This document shows, one piece after another, positions 11,769 to 19,087 of a stretch of 64,000 nucleotides of DNA; position 1 is the first letter of the stretch, and every line of letters starts with the position of its first letter. The translations under genes and the position numbers were made by a program. The stretch spans positions 1 to 64,000 of the forward strand of contig JADJXQ010000007.1 of the NCBI GenBank assembly GCA_016710335.1, written 5' to 3'. This DNA comes from Rhodospirillales bacterium (GTDB taxonomy: Bacteria; Pseudomonadota; Alphaproteobacteria; Rhodospirillales; Defluviicoccaceae). The notes below the pieces were generated by a model. That model did not search any database. It saw only the letters and a list, made by a program, of their open reading frames with translations, and was not told the DNA's origin.

Positions 11769-11782
11769 TTGACGATCGTCAT
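11769..11782. promoter_or_regulatory. FNR/DNR-type site (TTGACGATCGTCAT)
   Basis: 14-bp near-palindrome with one mismatch to TTGA-N6-TCAA. It lies between the divergent oxidoreductase gamma subunit (start 11668) and hemerythrin (start 11857). The same 14-mer occurs in front of nnrS (18953-18966, minus strand) and related sites occur at 14039 and 16841. Confidence 0.6.
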
Positions 11783-11856
11783 GGACCCGACGGCGGCGCG
11801 GCCGACACATGGGCCTCGAGGCGCAGTGACAACCTTCGGCAGCGGGATGCGACGAT

Positions 11857-12369
11857 ATGCAGCAGATGAGCGGGTCCGAGGTCGGCCGGATGCTCCATGA
11901 AGAGCATGAAGCGACCCTGTCGGTTCTGAACGAGTTGGAGGGCATCATCCTCGACCGCGCCCCCGACCAGCCGATGGACGTCGAGGACCCTGACGATCGC
12001 GGCCATCTCGAGCGTCTCATCCATGTGATCGATCGCGACGTCAATCGTCACTTCTCGTTCGAGGAGGAAGTGCTGTTCCCCATCCTGCGGCAACGGGGCG
12101 CAGGGGACATGGTGGACCTCCTCACCCACGAGCATCAGGCGATCCGGCCGCTGGCCGGAGGGCTCGACATCATCGTCCGCGACGCCCTCGACGCCGGGTT
12201 CGATGCCGCCTCGTGGGGCGAGTTCCGCGATCAGGTCATGGAATTGATGGAACGGGAATCGTTCCACATTCAGAAGGAAGAGATGGGACTGATCCGCGCC
12301 CTCAACGTCCTCGTCGACGCCGAGACGGATCAGGAGCTCGCCGCCCGCTACAAGGACTATACGCCTTAA
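11857..12369 (+). CDS. Hemerythrin HHE-domain protein
   Basis: A 170-residue four-helix hemerythrin-like protein with a likely di-iron site. Ligand motifs are visible: HEEHE near the N-terminus, HFSFEEE in the second helix, HEHQ in the third and HIQKEE near the end. Proteins of this type bind O2 or NO or repair FeS centres in nitrosative stress. The paralogue at 16339-16844 shares the layout and the HIQKEEM stretch. The start is preceded by a divergent region with an FNR/DNR-type site 75 nt upstream. The reading frame is complete. Confidence 0.9.
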   Translation: MQQMSGSEVGRMLHEEHEATLSVLNELEGIILDRAPDQPMDVEDPDDRGHLERLIHVIDRDVNRHFSFEEEVLFPILRQRGAGDMVDLLTHEHQAIRPLAGGLDIIVRDALDAGFDAASWGEFRDQVMELMERESFHIQKEEMGLIRALNVLVDAETDQELAARYKDYTP

Positions 12370-12562
12370 AGGCCCACCGGTTCATCTCCGAAAGCTCAGC
12401 AGCACGGCTTTTCACCGCCAAGCGCGCTGCCGCCGGCGCCGACGGTCTATGGTTCGGCGCCGATCCCGCGTAATATGCCGGCAGCCGGACTGCCTCGCAT
12501 TTGCAGCAAGAGGCAGGCCATCGCCGTGCACGGCAGGAACGCGCTGAGACAAGAGGACGCCG

Positions 12563-14029
12563 GTGAACAAAGAGGTCATGGCCGAGGTGTGGCGCTGCCC
12601 GCTGTGCACGGGTCTGCCCCCCGAGTGCCTTGCGAAGCTTGATGGTCATGTCACCACCAGCCGCCACGTCTCCGGCGATCTTCTGTTCAGCAAGGAGATG
12701 CCGGCGGACCGCCTGATCATCGTGCTGGAAGGCCACGTCATCCTCTACCTGGACGATGCCGGCTCCCGCAATCGCATCGCCCGCATCGTCGCCGCAGGAG
12801 AAACCTGCGGCGAGGCGGCCATCTGCGGCCTCGGCACCTATGGGGTCACAGCCGAAGTGCTGGGGCCGACGCGGATCGCGGCAGTTTCGGGGGCGGCTCT
12901 CTGCGACGTCCTGGCCGAGCGCTTCGATCTGATGCTTCGGCTCTTGACCGTGCTCTCCGTGCAGCTTCGCGCTCTCATCCGCGAGATCGCCGATCTGAAG
13001 ATGAAAAGCGCGGCGCAGCGGCTGGGGCTCTACCTGCTCGGGCTGACGGATGTGCAGCGCGGCCCCGCCCGCGTCCAGTTGCCGTACATGAAGCGGCTGA
13101 TGGCCGAGGCGTTGGGCATGCAGCCGGAGACCCTGTCGCGCGCGTTCACCAAGCTGCAGGCGGTGGGCGTGCGAACGGACAGCGACGACAACGCCTGTGC
13201 CATCGATGATGTCGCGGCGCTCCGCCATTTCTGCAAGGACGCAAGCGTGGAGGCGGAGGATGCCCGCGCCGGCGGTCCGCCGAATCTGCCCCATGGCGCA
13301 GGCCGCGCGGGGGTGCGGGCGTCGGGACATGGCGATCCCCCTTCCCGCACCCACCTCAACGACGCCGACTTCGACGTCGTTCGTCATGCGCCGCTGTTTG
13401 CCGGCCTCGCCGCCGACGAGTTGGCCGACCTCGTCGACGGCGCCGGTATTCATGTGTCGGCTAAGCGCCAGCACATTTTCTCGGCCGGCGATCCGGCCGA
13501 CGCGTTTTTTGTTGTCCTGGAAGGCGCGGTGAAGCTGTTCGTGCTGAGCCCGGAGGGCTGCGAGACCATCATCGAGGTCGTCCGCGCCGGGGCCACGTTC
13601 GCGGAGGCGGCGATCTTCGCCTCCGCCGGCTACCCGGTTCACGCCGAGGCTTTCGAGGATACCCGTCTGCTTCGGATCCATCGCCACGACTTCCTCGCCA
13701 AGCTCCGGCGGAACCCGTCGCTGGCGCTGCAGATGTTCGTCTCGCTCGGGCAATGGCAACTCCTCTTGATGGGCGAGATGTGGCAATTGAAGGCGCAGAC
13801 GCCGGCGCAGCGCCTCGCGTGGACCTTGCTCAAGCTGACCACGGCCTGCTCAGGCCCGGCGACCATCACGCTTCGCGATCCCAAGAGCGTGGTCGCGGCG
13901 AGGATCGGCATCACCCCGGAAAGCCTGTCCCGCGCCCTCACCCGCCTCGCCAACCTCGGCGTCGAGACGCGTGGCAACGAGATCACCATCGCCAGTATCG
14001 AGGACCTGCGGCGGTTTGCGGGACTGTGA
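12563..14029 (+). CDS. Tandem fusion of two Crp/Fnr-type regulators in one polypeptide
   Basis: A 488-residue uninterrupted frame with two full Crp/Fnr regulators joined head to tail. Module 1 (about residues 15-225) has a cyclic-nucleotide-binding-like barrel (DRLIIVLEGHVILYLDD), a long dimer helix and an HTH (YMKRLMAEALGMQPETLSRA). A disordered Ala/Gly/Pro linker (about 230-265) follows. Module 2 (about 270-488) repeats the plan (DAFFVVLEGAVKLFVLS; HTH with ARIGITPESLSRALTRLA). Module 1 has Cys12, Cys15 and Cys22 in an FNR-like spacing plus Cys82 and Cys88; module 2 lacks them. Crp/Fnr proteins normally dimerise, so this may be a covalent pseudo-dimer. Its place among hemerythrin, DUF2249 and NnrS genes, and the FNR/DNR-type sites around it, suggest an NO- or O2-responsive regulator. 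Ligand unknown. Confidence 0.88.
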   Translation: MNKEVMAEVWRCPLCTGLPPECLAKLDGHVTTSRHVSGDLLFSKEMPADRLIIVLEGHVILYLDDAGSRNRIARIVAAGETCGEAAICGLGTYGVTAEVLGPTRIAAVSGAALCDVLAERFDLMLRLLTVLSVQLRALIREIADLKMKSAAQRLGLYLLGLTDVQRGPARVQLPYMKRLMAEALGMQPETLSRAFTKLQAVGVRTDSDDNACAIDDVAALRHFCKDASVEAEDARAGGPPNLPHGAGRAGVRASGHGDPPSRTHLNDADFDVVRHAPLFAGLAADELADLVDGAGIHVSAKRQHIFSAGDPADAFFVVLEGAVKLFVLSPEGCETIIEVVRAGATFAEAAIFASAGYPVHAEAFEDTRLLRIHRHDFLAKLRRNPSLALQMFVSLGQWQLLLMGEMWQLKAQTPAQRLAWTLLKLTTACSGPATITLRDPKSVVAARIGITPESLSRALTRLANLGVETRGNEITIASIEDLRRFAGL

Positions 14030-14038
14030 ACGCAGCGC

Positions 14039-14052
14039 TTGACGACGATCAA
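14039..14052. promoter_or_regulatory. FNR/DNR-type site (TTGACGACGATCAA)
   Basis: Exact TTGA-N6-TCAA palindrome about 114 nt upstream of the DUF2249 gene and just after the stop of the tandem Crp/Fnr gene. It probably controls the operon beginning at 14166. Confidence 0.65.
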
Positions 14053-14165
14053 AGACCCTTGACGGCGTGCGTGTTAGCGATTTCCCTGCAGTCATGTGCT
14101 CGGACGCGGCTGCGGGCATCGGCGGCGTGAACGTTGAAAGAGTCGCGGAGTCTGAAGGACGGACC

Positions 14166-14954
14166 ATGGACGTCACTGCCGACACCCGCGTCGCCGACGC
14201 CGTCGCCGCCGATCCTGACCTGATCGCCCGCCTGATCGCCCTCAGTCCCCTGTTCGCGCGCCTCAACGACCCGGAGGCGCTCCGGACCCTCGCGTCGCAG
14301 GTGACGCTGCGGGAGGCCGCGAGCATGGCGGGAGTGCCGTTGTCCGACTTGTTGACGGCGGCCAACGCGCAGTCGCCGGCAGCCTGCCAGGCGGCGTATC
14401 GGGATGCCCCGGATGAGGAGCGGCCGAATTGGATGACGGCGTTCGCGGCCCGTCCCTCGCGGACGCTCGATGTGCGTCCGCTGATCCGTGACGGCCGCGA
14501 GCCGTTCACCACCCTGATGACCGCCGCCACAGCGATGGCGGACGACGAGGGGCTCGTCGTCGAGGCGCCGTTCAATCCGCTGCCGCTCCGCGGCATGCTG
14601 GGGCGCAAGGGCTTCTCGTCGTATGCCGAGCGCCTCGCCCCGGACCACTGGCGGGTCTACTGCATCCGCGGCGCCGCGGCGCCACCCGTCCCGTCGCCGA
14701 TCCGCTCGGACTTCGGGGCGCCGATCTGGCGGGAGGACGACGGCGTGCACATCGACGTCCGCGCGCTCGAAGCGCCGGCACCGATGGTGGCCATCCTCGC
14801 GCTCGCTGACGGCAGCGACCATGGCGGCCGCATCACCGTGCACCACCGCCGTGACCCCCTTTATCTCTATCCCGAACTGGCGGAGCGCGGATGGTCGTGG
14901 CAGCGCGTCGATGGCGAGCCGAGGGAGTTCCGCCTGGTGCTGTTGAAGGACTGA
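14166..14954 (+). CDS. DUF1858/DUF2249-domain protein (two DUF2249 modules)
   Basis: 262 residues from the ATG at 14166 (AAGGACGG ahead of it). The N-terminal 70 residues look like a DUF1858-type helical module (DPDLIARLIALSPLFARLND, MAGVPLSDLL). Two DUF2249-like modules follow, each opening with a LDVRPL or IDVRAL strand; the first contains EAPFNPLPLRGMLGRKGF, typical of the family. DUF2249 proteins are SirA/TusA-like and commonly neighbour hemerythrins and NO-response genes; function unproven. An FNR/DNR-type site lies upstream, and the next gene starts 4 nt after the stop, so they are cotranscribed. Confidence 0.85.
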   Translation: MDVTADTRVADAVAADPDLIARLIALSPLFARLNDPEALRTLASQVTLREAASMAGVPLSDLLTAANAQSPAACQAAYRDAPDEERPNWMTAFAARPSRTLDVRPLIRDGREPFTTLMTAATAMADDEGLVVEAPFNPLPLRGMLGRKGFSSYAERLAPDHWRVYCIRGAAAPPVPSPIRSDFGAPIWREDDGVHIDVRALEAPAPMVAILALADGSDHGGRITVHHRRDPLYLYPELAERGWSWQRVDGEPREFRLVLLKD

Positions 14955-14957
14955 TCG

Positions 14958-16334
14958 ATGTTCGGCGGTGTCGACCTCAGCGGCGCCGGACAGCGCCTGC
15001 TCCCGGAGCACATCCCGCTCCGCTTCTTCGGATCGGCCGTCGTGTTTCACATCCTCGCCTGGCTCGCACTGCTGGTGGTCGCGCCCGAAGTTCCCGGTTA
15101 TGTCGGCGGTCCCGGCCCGGTGCTCGCCGCCGTCCACACCCTCACCCTCGGCGTGCTGCTCATGACCGCGTTCGGCGCATCGTTTCAGATGCTGCCGGTG
15201 GCGCTCGGCTGCGACGCCCCGCCGGCGCTGGCCTGCAACGCGGCTTACTGGCTGCTCCTCGCCGGCGCTGCGATGTTGATCGGCGGCTTTGCCCTCTATG
15301 ACACGCTGCTGATCAGGATCGGCGCCGCCACCGCCGCTCTCGCCGTCGCCGTCCACGTCGGGGCGATGATGCGCCTCGTGCGCGGCGGCGGCGAACTGCG
15401 CGCCGTGGTGCCCTACGTCCGGGTCGCGCTTGCAGCGATGGCGGCGGCCGCAGCCCTCGCGCTCGCCCTCCAGTTCGAACAGGTGTCCGAACTGTTGCCC
15501 CCCGGAGGCCCCACTCACGGGGATATCGCCGCCGCCCACATGATCCTCGCGGCTTACGGCTTCATGGGGATGTTGGCGCTCGGCCTCAGCCAGGTGGTGG
15601 TGCCGCTGTTCGCGGTGGCGCTGGTGCCCTACGAGCGGTGGGCGGTGCTGTCATTGCGGCTGGGTTCGGCGGCGCTCGTGCTGGGGGCCTCCGGCTGCCT
15701 GCTCGCCAGCGACCTGATGATCGCCGCCGGGGCGGTCTTCGGCTTGGGCGCCGCCGGCGTGCACGTGCGCATGATGACCGACCTGCTCGCCAAGCGCTTG
15801 CGCAAACGGTTGAGCCCGGAGTTCGTCCTGATCCGCGCGTCGTGGCTGATCATGCCGGTGCCGCTGGCCATCGGCGTCGGACTCGTGGCGGGCGTGCTCC
15901 CCGACACCGCCCCCGCCTTGTTCGGGTTCGCGCTGCTTTATGGCTGGCTGCTGACGCTGCTCGTCGGCGTGCTCCAGCGCATCATGCCTTTGCTGGCGTC
16001 GATGCACACCGGGCGCCCCGGCCGCGCCCCCGCCGTCCCTACGCGCCTCACCGCCGAAAAGCCACTGCTAGTGCACCGCTGGTGCCACCTGGCGGCGCTT
16101 GCCATCGTCTTCGTCGGCATCGGCATTGACCAGGCGCCCCTCGTACGCGTCGGCGCCGGCGTCGGCGCGATCGGGGCGATCGCCTTCGCGGTGTTCGTGG
16201 TCATCGTGTTCCGCCGCATGAAGGCCCACATGCAGGACGCCGCCGAAGCGTCCGCTACGCCGAAGCAGGGCAAGGCAAGCGCGGGCCAGGGCAAGACCAT
16301 GACGGCCGCGCCTCCCGCGGCTCGGAGGGAGTGA
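14958..16334 (+). CDS. Polytopic membrane protein, NnrS / heme-copper-oxidase-subunit-I-like
   Basis: 458 residues with about twelve hydrophobic helices. Helix 1 region begins LPEHIPLRFFGSAVVFHILAW. A conserved-looking HTLTLGVLLMTAFGASFQM and a second AHMILAAYGFMGMLALGLSQV each hold a histidine inside a helix, as in NnrS and in subunit-I-like quinol or NO reductase relatives. It lacks the full set of six histidines of a real oxidase, so catalytic function is doubtful. The C-terminus is a basic Gln/Lys/Ala tail. It sits in a tight run DUF2249 - this gene - hemerythrin 2 (3- and 4-nt gaps), so a role in NO tolerance is inferred. Confidence 0.7.
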   Translation: MFGGVDLSGAGQRLLPEHIPLRFFGSAVVFHILAWLALLVVAPEVPGYVGGPGPVLAAVHTLTLGVLLMTAFGASFQMLPVALGCDAPPALACNAAYWLLLAGAAMLIGGFALYDTLLIRIGAATAALAVAVHVGAMMRLVRGGGELRAVVPYVRVALAAMAAAAALALALQFEQVSELLPPGGPTHGDIAAAHMILAAYGFMGMLALGLSQVVVPLFAVALVPYERWAVLSLRLGSAALVLGASGCLLASDLMIAAGAVFGLGAAGVHVRMMTDLLAKRLRKRLSPEFVLIRASWLIMPVPLAIGVGLVAGVLPDTAPALFGFALLYGWLLTLLVGVLQRIMPLLASMHTGRPGRAPAVPTRLTAEKPLLVHRWCHLAALAIVFVGIGIDQAPLVRVGAGVGAIGAIAFAVFVVIVFRRMKAHMQDAAEASATPKQGKASAGQGKTMTAAPPAARRE

Positions 16335-16338
16335 CACC

Positions 16339-16844
16339 ATGGCGCAAGAGAGCCCGACCGGCGAGATCCTGCACCGGGACCATCTCCGCGCCCTGGAGAC
16401 CATGAACACGTTGGAACAACGGATCATGGGGCCGGGCAAGGCACGACCGCTTTCCGTTGACGACGCCGACGATCAGGCATTGCTGGCAACGATACTCGCC
16501 ATGCTCGATGAGGACGTCGAGCGCCATTTCGCCTTCGAGGAGCAGGTGCTGTTCCCGGAACTGGACAAAAGACATGTCGGCGAGGTCACCCGGGCGCTCA
16601 TCCAGGAGCACGACGCGGTGCGCTCCTGGCCGCCGCGCTTCGCGACATTGCCGAGCAGGCGCGGCGCGAAACCCTCGATGCGAAGGCATGGGGCGCGTTC
16701 CGCTACGCCGCCATGGATCTCATTCCCAGCGTCCTGTTCCACATCCAGAAAGAAGAGATGACGGTGATCCGGCAACTCCGCGTACTGCTGCCCGTCGAGA
16801 TCGACCAGGATCTGGCACAGCGGCACGCCGGGTTCCACACTTGA
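16339..16844 (+). pseudogene. Hemerythrin HHE-domain protein 2, broken by a one-base frameshift
   Basis: A paralogue of the hemerythrin at 11857. The first frame (from the ATG at 16339) encodes HRDHLRALE, HFAFEEQVLFPELDKRHVGE and QEHDAVRS. Around 16624-16626 one base is missing, and the protein continues in the next frame with LAAALRDIAEQARR, AKAWGAF and FHIQKEEMTVIRQL to a TGA at 16842-16844. Joined, this is a full-length protein of about 168 residues with all ligand motifs. In the unbroken first frame translation runs into unrelated sequence to 16761. Either a recent mutation or a sequencing indel; the close match of both parts to the intact paralogue favours the second. Confidence 0.75.
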
Positions 16845-16854
16845 CGATGGTCAA
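16841..16854. promoter_or_regulatory. FNR/DNR-type site (TTGACGATGGTCAA)
   Basis: Exact TTGA-N6-TCAA site overlapping the stop codon of hemerythrin 2 and ending 90 nt before the bacteriohemerythrin gene at 16945. It would give the two downstream hemerythrins their own NO- or O2-responsive promoter. Confidence 0.65.
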
Positions 16855-16944
16855 GGCGAGACTCGCGACGGACCCCTATTCTTCTCTCGTCTTGCACCGT
16901 GTCCTGCCTGCCGCCGGTGTCCGAGCCCGGAAGGGGACCCGCCG

Positions 16945-17346
16945 ATGACGACTCCACTGCTGCTCTGGACGGATAAGCATCGTATCGGCATCGACCCCCT
17001 GGACTACGAGCACCAGACCCTGTTCCGCGTGATCAGCGAACTCGTGGATGAACTCGACCGCCATGAGGATCACGACAGGATCGATGCGGCGCTGGGCGAG
17101 ATCCACGCCCGCATGTCGGCCCACTTCGCTTTGGAAGAAAAGTTCATGCGGGACAACAAGTATGCCGACTATGCGGCGCACAAGGCCGAGCACGATGAAT
17201 TCCTCGACCGCTTCACCGACGAAATGGTGCGCATCCAGAACGACCCGGACGTGCTCGACAGCGCCGCGCTCCGCGGCGATCTCGGCCGGTGGATCGAGGG
17301 CCACGTCCTGACTTTGGACACTAGGATGAGCGCCGCGACCCGCTGA
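16945..17346 (+). CDS. Bacteriohemerythrin 1
   Basis: A single-domain O2-binding di-iron protein of 133 residues, the standard size. The seven canonical ligands can be placed: the His of DYEHQTLF, HFALEEKFM (His and Glu), HKAEHDEF (two His) and HVLTLD (His and Asp). The initial LLWTDKHRIGIDPLDYEH matches the family start. GGGGAC precedes the ATG by a few bases. It is followed by a second bacteriohemerythrin 30 nt downstream, and is preceded by an FNR/DNR-type site. It probably delivers or buffers O2, or scavenges NO. Confidence 0.93.
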   Translation: MTTPLLLWTDKHRIGIDPLDYEHQTLFRVISELVDELDRHEDHDRIDAALGEIHARMSAHFALEEKFMRDNKYADYAAHKAEHDEFLDRFTDEMVRIQNDPDVLDSAALRGDLGRWIEGHVLTLDTRMSAATR

Positions 17347-17376
17347 ACCGGTTCGGGCGACGAGACGACATCCATC

Positions 17377-17787
17377 ATGGCATTGATCATCTGGGACCAG
17401 GCTTACAGCGTCGGCATCAAGGCCCTCGACGCCGATCACATCGTCATCGCCAGCCTGATCAACCACGTGGACGACGCCAAGCAAGCGGCCACCGACGAAG
17501 CCACCGTCGGCAGCATCCTCTCCGCTCTGATTGCGTACGCGGGCACTCACTTCCGCCGCGAGGAGCGGATGATGATCGACGCCGGCTACGCGGATGTGGA
17601 GCGTCACCGGGAGGAGCACCGTCTCCTGGAGGAGCAACTCGTCGAACTTCACGAAGCGTACGCGCGCACGCCGGACCCGAACCTCAGCCAGGAGATCATG
17701 GAGCTCCTCCGGTTCTGGCTGGTCGAGCACATCCTCAAGGTCGACAGACGCTACGTCCCGTCGCTCCGCGCCGCCGGCTTGCGCTGA
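17377..17787 (+). CDS. Bacteriohemerythrin 2
   Basis: 136 residues, second canonical bacteriohemerythrin in the pair. Ligand motifs: DADHIVIA, HFRREERMM, HREEHRLLEE and HILKVDRRY. It is divergent from its neighbour (the helix-1 histidine sits in a DADH context instead of DYEH), so it is an old duplicate, not a recent one. Its last 37 nt overlap the 3' end of nnrS on the opposite strand. Confidence 0.92.
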   Translation: MALIIWDQAYSVGIKALDADHIVIASLINHVDDAKQAATDEATVGSILSALIAYAGTHFRREERMMIDAGYADVERHREEHRLLEEQLVELHEAYARTPDPNLSQEIMELLRFWLVEHILKVDRRYVPSLRAAGLR

Positions 17788-18935
17788 CGCCCAACGCCGT
17801 CCGCTGCGGCGGCGGGCGTCATGGTCACGATAAGCAGGGCGACGATTGCCATGCCCGCACCCCAGGCCGCCGCCGACGTCAGGATCGCACCCTCCCGCAC
17901 CTCCGGCACGGCGGCCAGCAGCCGCAAAGGGACGGCGAGGCTGATCAGACCGAGCGCGAGGCACGCGGCGGGGGACAGCCGCACCGGCCGGCGGTGGCGC
18001 TGCAGGGTCGTGCGCACCATCATCGTCGCCGTCAGCGTGCCGAGGGCGCCGATCGTCAACACGTGGAGGGCGTCGGCCATGGCGAGCCACAAGCCGGCGG
18101 CGGCCGCGGCCTTGGCCACCAAGCCCACCGCAAGCCAGGCGTATCCGGCCTGAAGCGCCAGAACATCCGCCGCAGCGGTCATTCGCCACGGCCGCCAGCG
18201 CCGGAGGCGCACTCCAACGACGATCGCCGCGAGGAGGCCGGACAGCGCCGACGCCGGCCACAACACCGGCCACAGATCGCTAACGATGACGACGACCAGG
18301 GCGATGACCCCGAGGCGTTCCTGGCGGGCGGTGGCGAGGCCGTGCAGGTGGAGGCCCTGGCGCTGCAGGACGCCGGAGGTCGCCGCGGCGATGATCCGCC
18401 CGCCCATCGCGAACATGAGCAGATCGAGCAGATTGATCCCGAACAGCAGTCCCCGCCAGTCGGCGTCGGCGACGATGCCGAGAGCGCCGAGTTGAAACGT
18501 TGCTTCGGCGAGCGTGAATGCCGCGATCAGCGGCGCGAACACGAGGTTGTCGCCGCTCCGCGCCGCCTTGGCGAAGCGGCGCCCCGCCATCAGGAACAGC
18601 GCCGCAGGAAACGCCAGCGCCACGACGGCGCCGAGGACGGTGCCGTCGCCACCCAGCAGCGGCGCAATCCGCCCGGCGATCCAGACGGCATATACGCAAG
18701 CGCCTGCCGCGACGGAGCATCGGGTGATGAGAAACCCGGCAACCACCGCCAGCCCATAGCCGAACACCATCTCGTGGCCGTGCCACCAAGGGGGCAGCGG
18801 CGCCGACGCCAAGCCGGCATAGGCGAGCGCCCACACTGGCACCGCGAGCGCGGCGAACCCCGCCGCCGAAGCGAACAGCGGCCGGTGCGGCGACGACCAT
18901 GGTGCCGTCGGAACCATGACAGTGACAGACCGCAC
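17751..18935 (-). CDS. nnrS: NnrS family heme/copper membrane protein
   Basis: 394 residues, about twelve transmembrane helices, NnrS family. The characteristic PPWWHGHEMVFGYGLAVVAGFLIT segment near residue 50 carries conserved histidines, and MADALHVLTIGALGTLTATMM near residue 290 is the second signature. NnrS proteins protect against NO stress, probably by limiting formation of toxic iron-nitrosyl complexes. Transcription is away from a divergent region holding an FNR/DNR-type site 18 nt upstream of the start at 18935. An alternative start is the next Met codon at 18917. The 3' end overlaps bacteriohemerythrin 2 tail to tail. Confidence 0.92.
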   Translation of the reverse strand: MRSVTVMVPTAPWSSPHRPLFASAAGFAALAVPVWALAYAGLASAPLPPWWHGHEMVFGYGLAVVAGFLITRCSVAAGACVYAVWIAGRIAPLLGGDGTVLGAVVALAFPAALFLMAGRRFAKAARSGDNLVFAPLIAAFTLAEATFQLGALGIVADADWRGLLFGINLLDLLMFAMGGRIIAAATSGVLQRQGLHLHGLATARQERLGVIALVVVIVSDLWPVLWPASALSGLLAAIVVGVRLRRWRPWRMTAAADVLALQAGYAWLAVGLVAKAAAAAGLWLAMADALHVLTIGALGTLTATMMVRTTLQRHRRPVRLSPAACLALGLISLAVPLRLLAAVPEVREGAILTSAAAWGAGMAIVALLIVTMTPAAAADGVGRQRKPAARSDGT

Positions 18936-18952
18936 TTCCGCCCGGTCCCGCC

Positions 18953-18966
18953 ATGACGATCGTCAA
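18953..18966 (-). promoter_or_regulatory. FNR/DNR-type site upstream of nnrS
   Basis: On the minus strand reads TTGACGATCGTCAT, identical to the site at 11769-11782. It ends 18 nt before the annotated nnrS start, which suggests either a very short leader or that the later Met codon at 18917 is the true start. Confidence 0.55.
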
Positions 18967-19012
18967 CCCCCCGCCGCGCCGGCAGGAATCGAGTGACCGA
19001 AAGCAAGTTCAC

Positions 19013-19040
19013 GTGACCAGCGCCCTTAACGGCGCGTCAC
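19013..19040. promoter_or_regulatory. Interrupted palindrome upstream of cas3
   Basis: Two nested inverted repeats (GTGAC...GTCAC outside, GCGCC...GGCGC inside, 6-nt centre CTTAAC). It lies 48 nt before the cas3 start in the only intergenic space that could hold the cas promoter. Could be an operator or a transcript hairpin; no known regulator is matched. Confidence 0.3.
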
Positions 19041-19087
19041 TGCTCGGCGCAATGGGTATACCGTGCCCGTGAAAGGAGAACTTCCGC

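Noticed and set aside
12302..18273. Long minus-strand frames opposite the tandem regulator, DUF2249 and hemerythrin genes
   Set aside because: Antisense shadows with no family features or ribosome sites.
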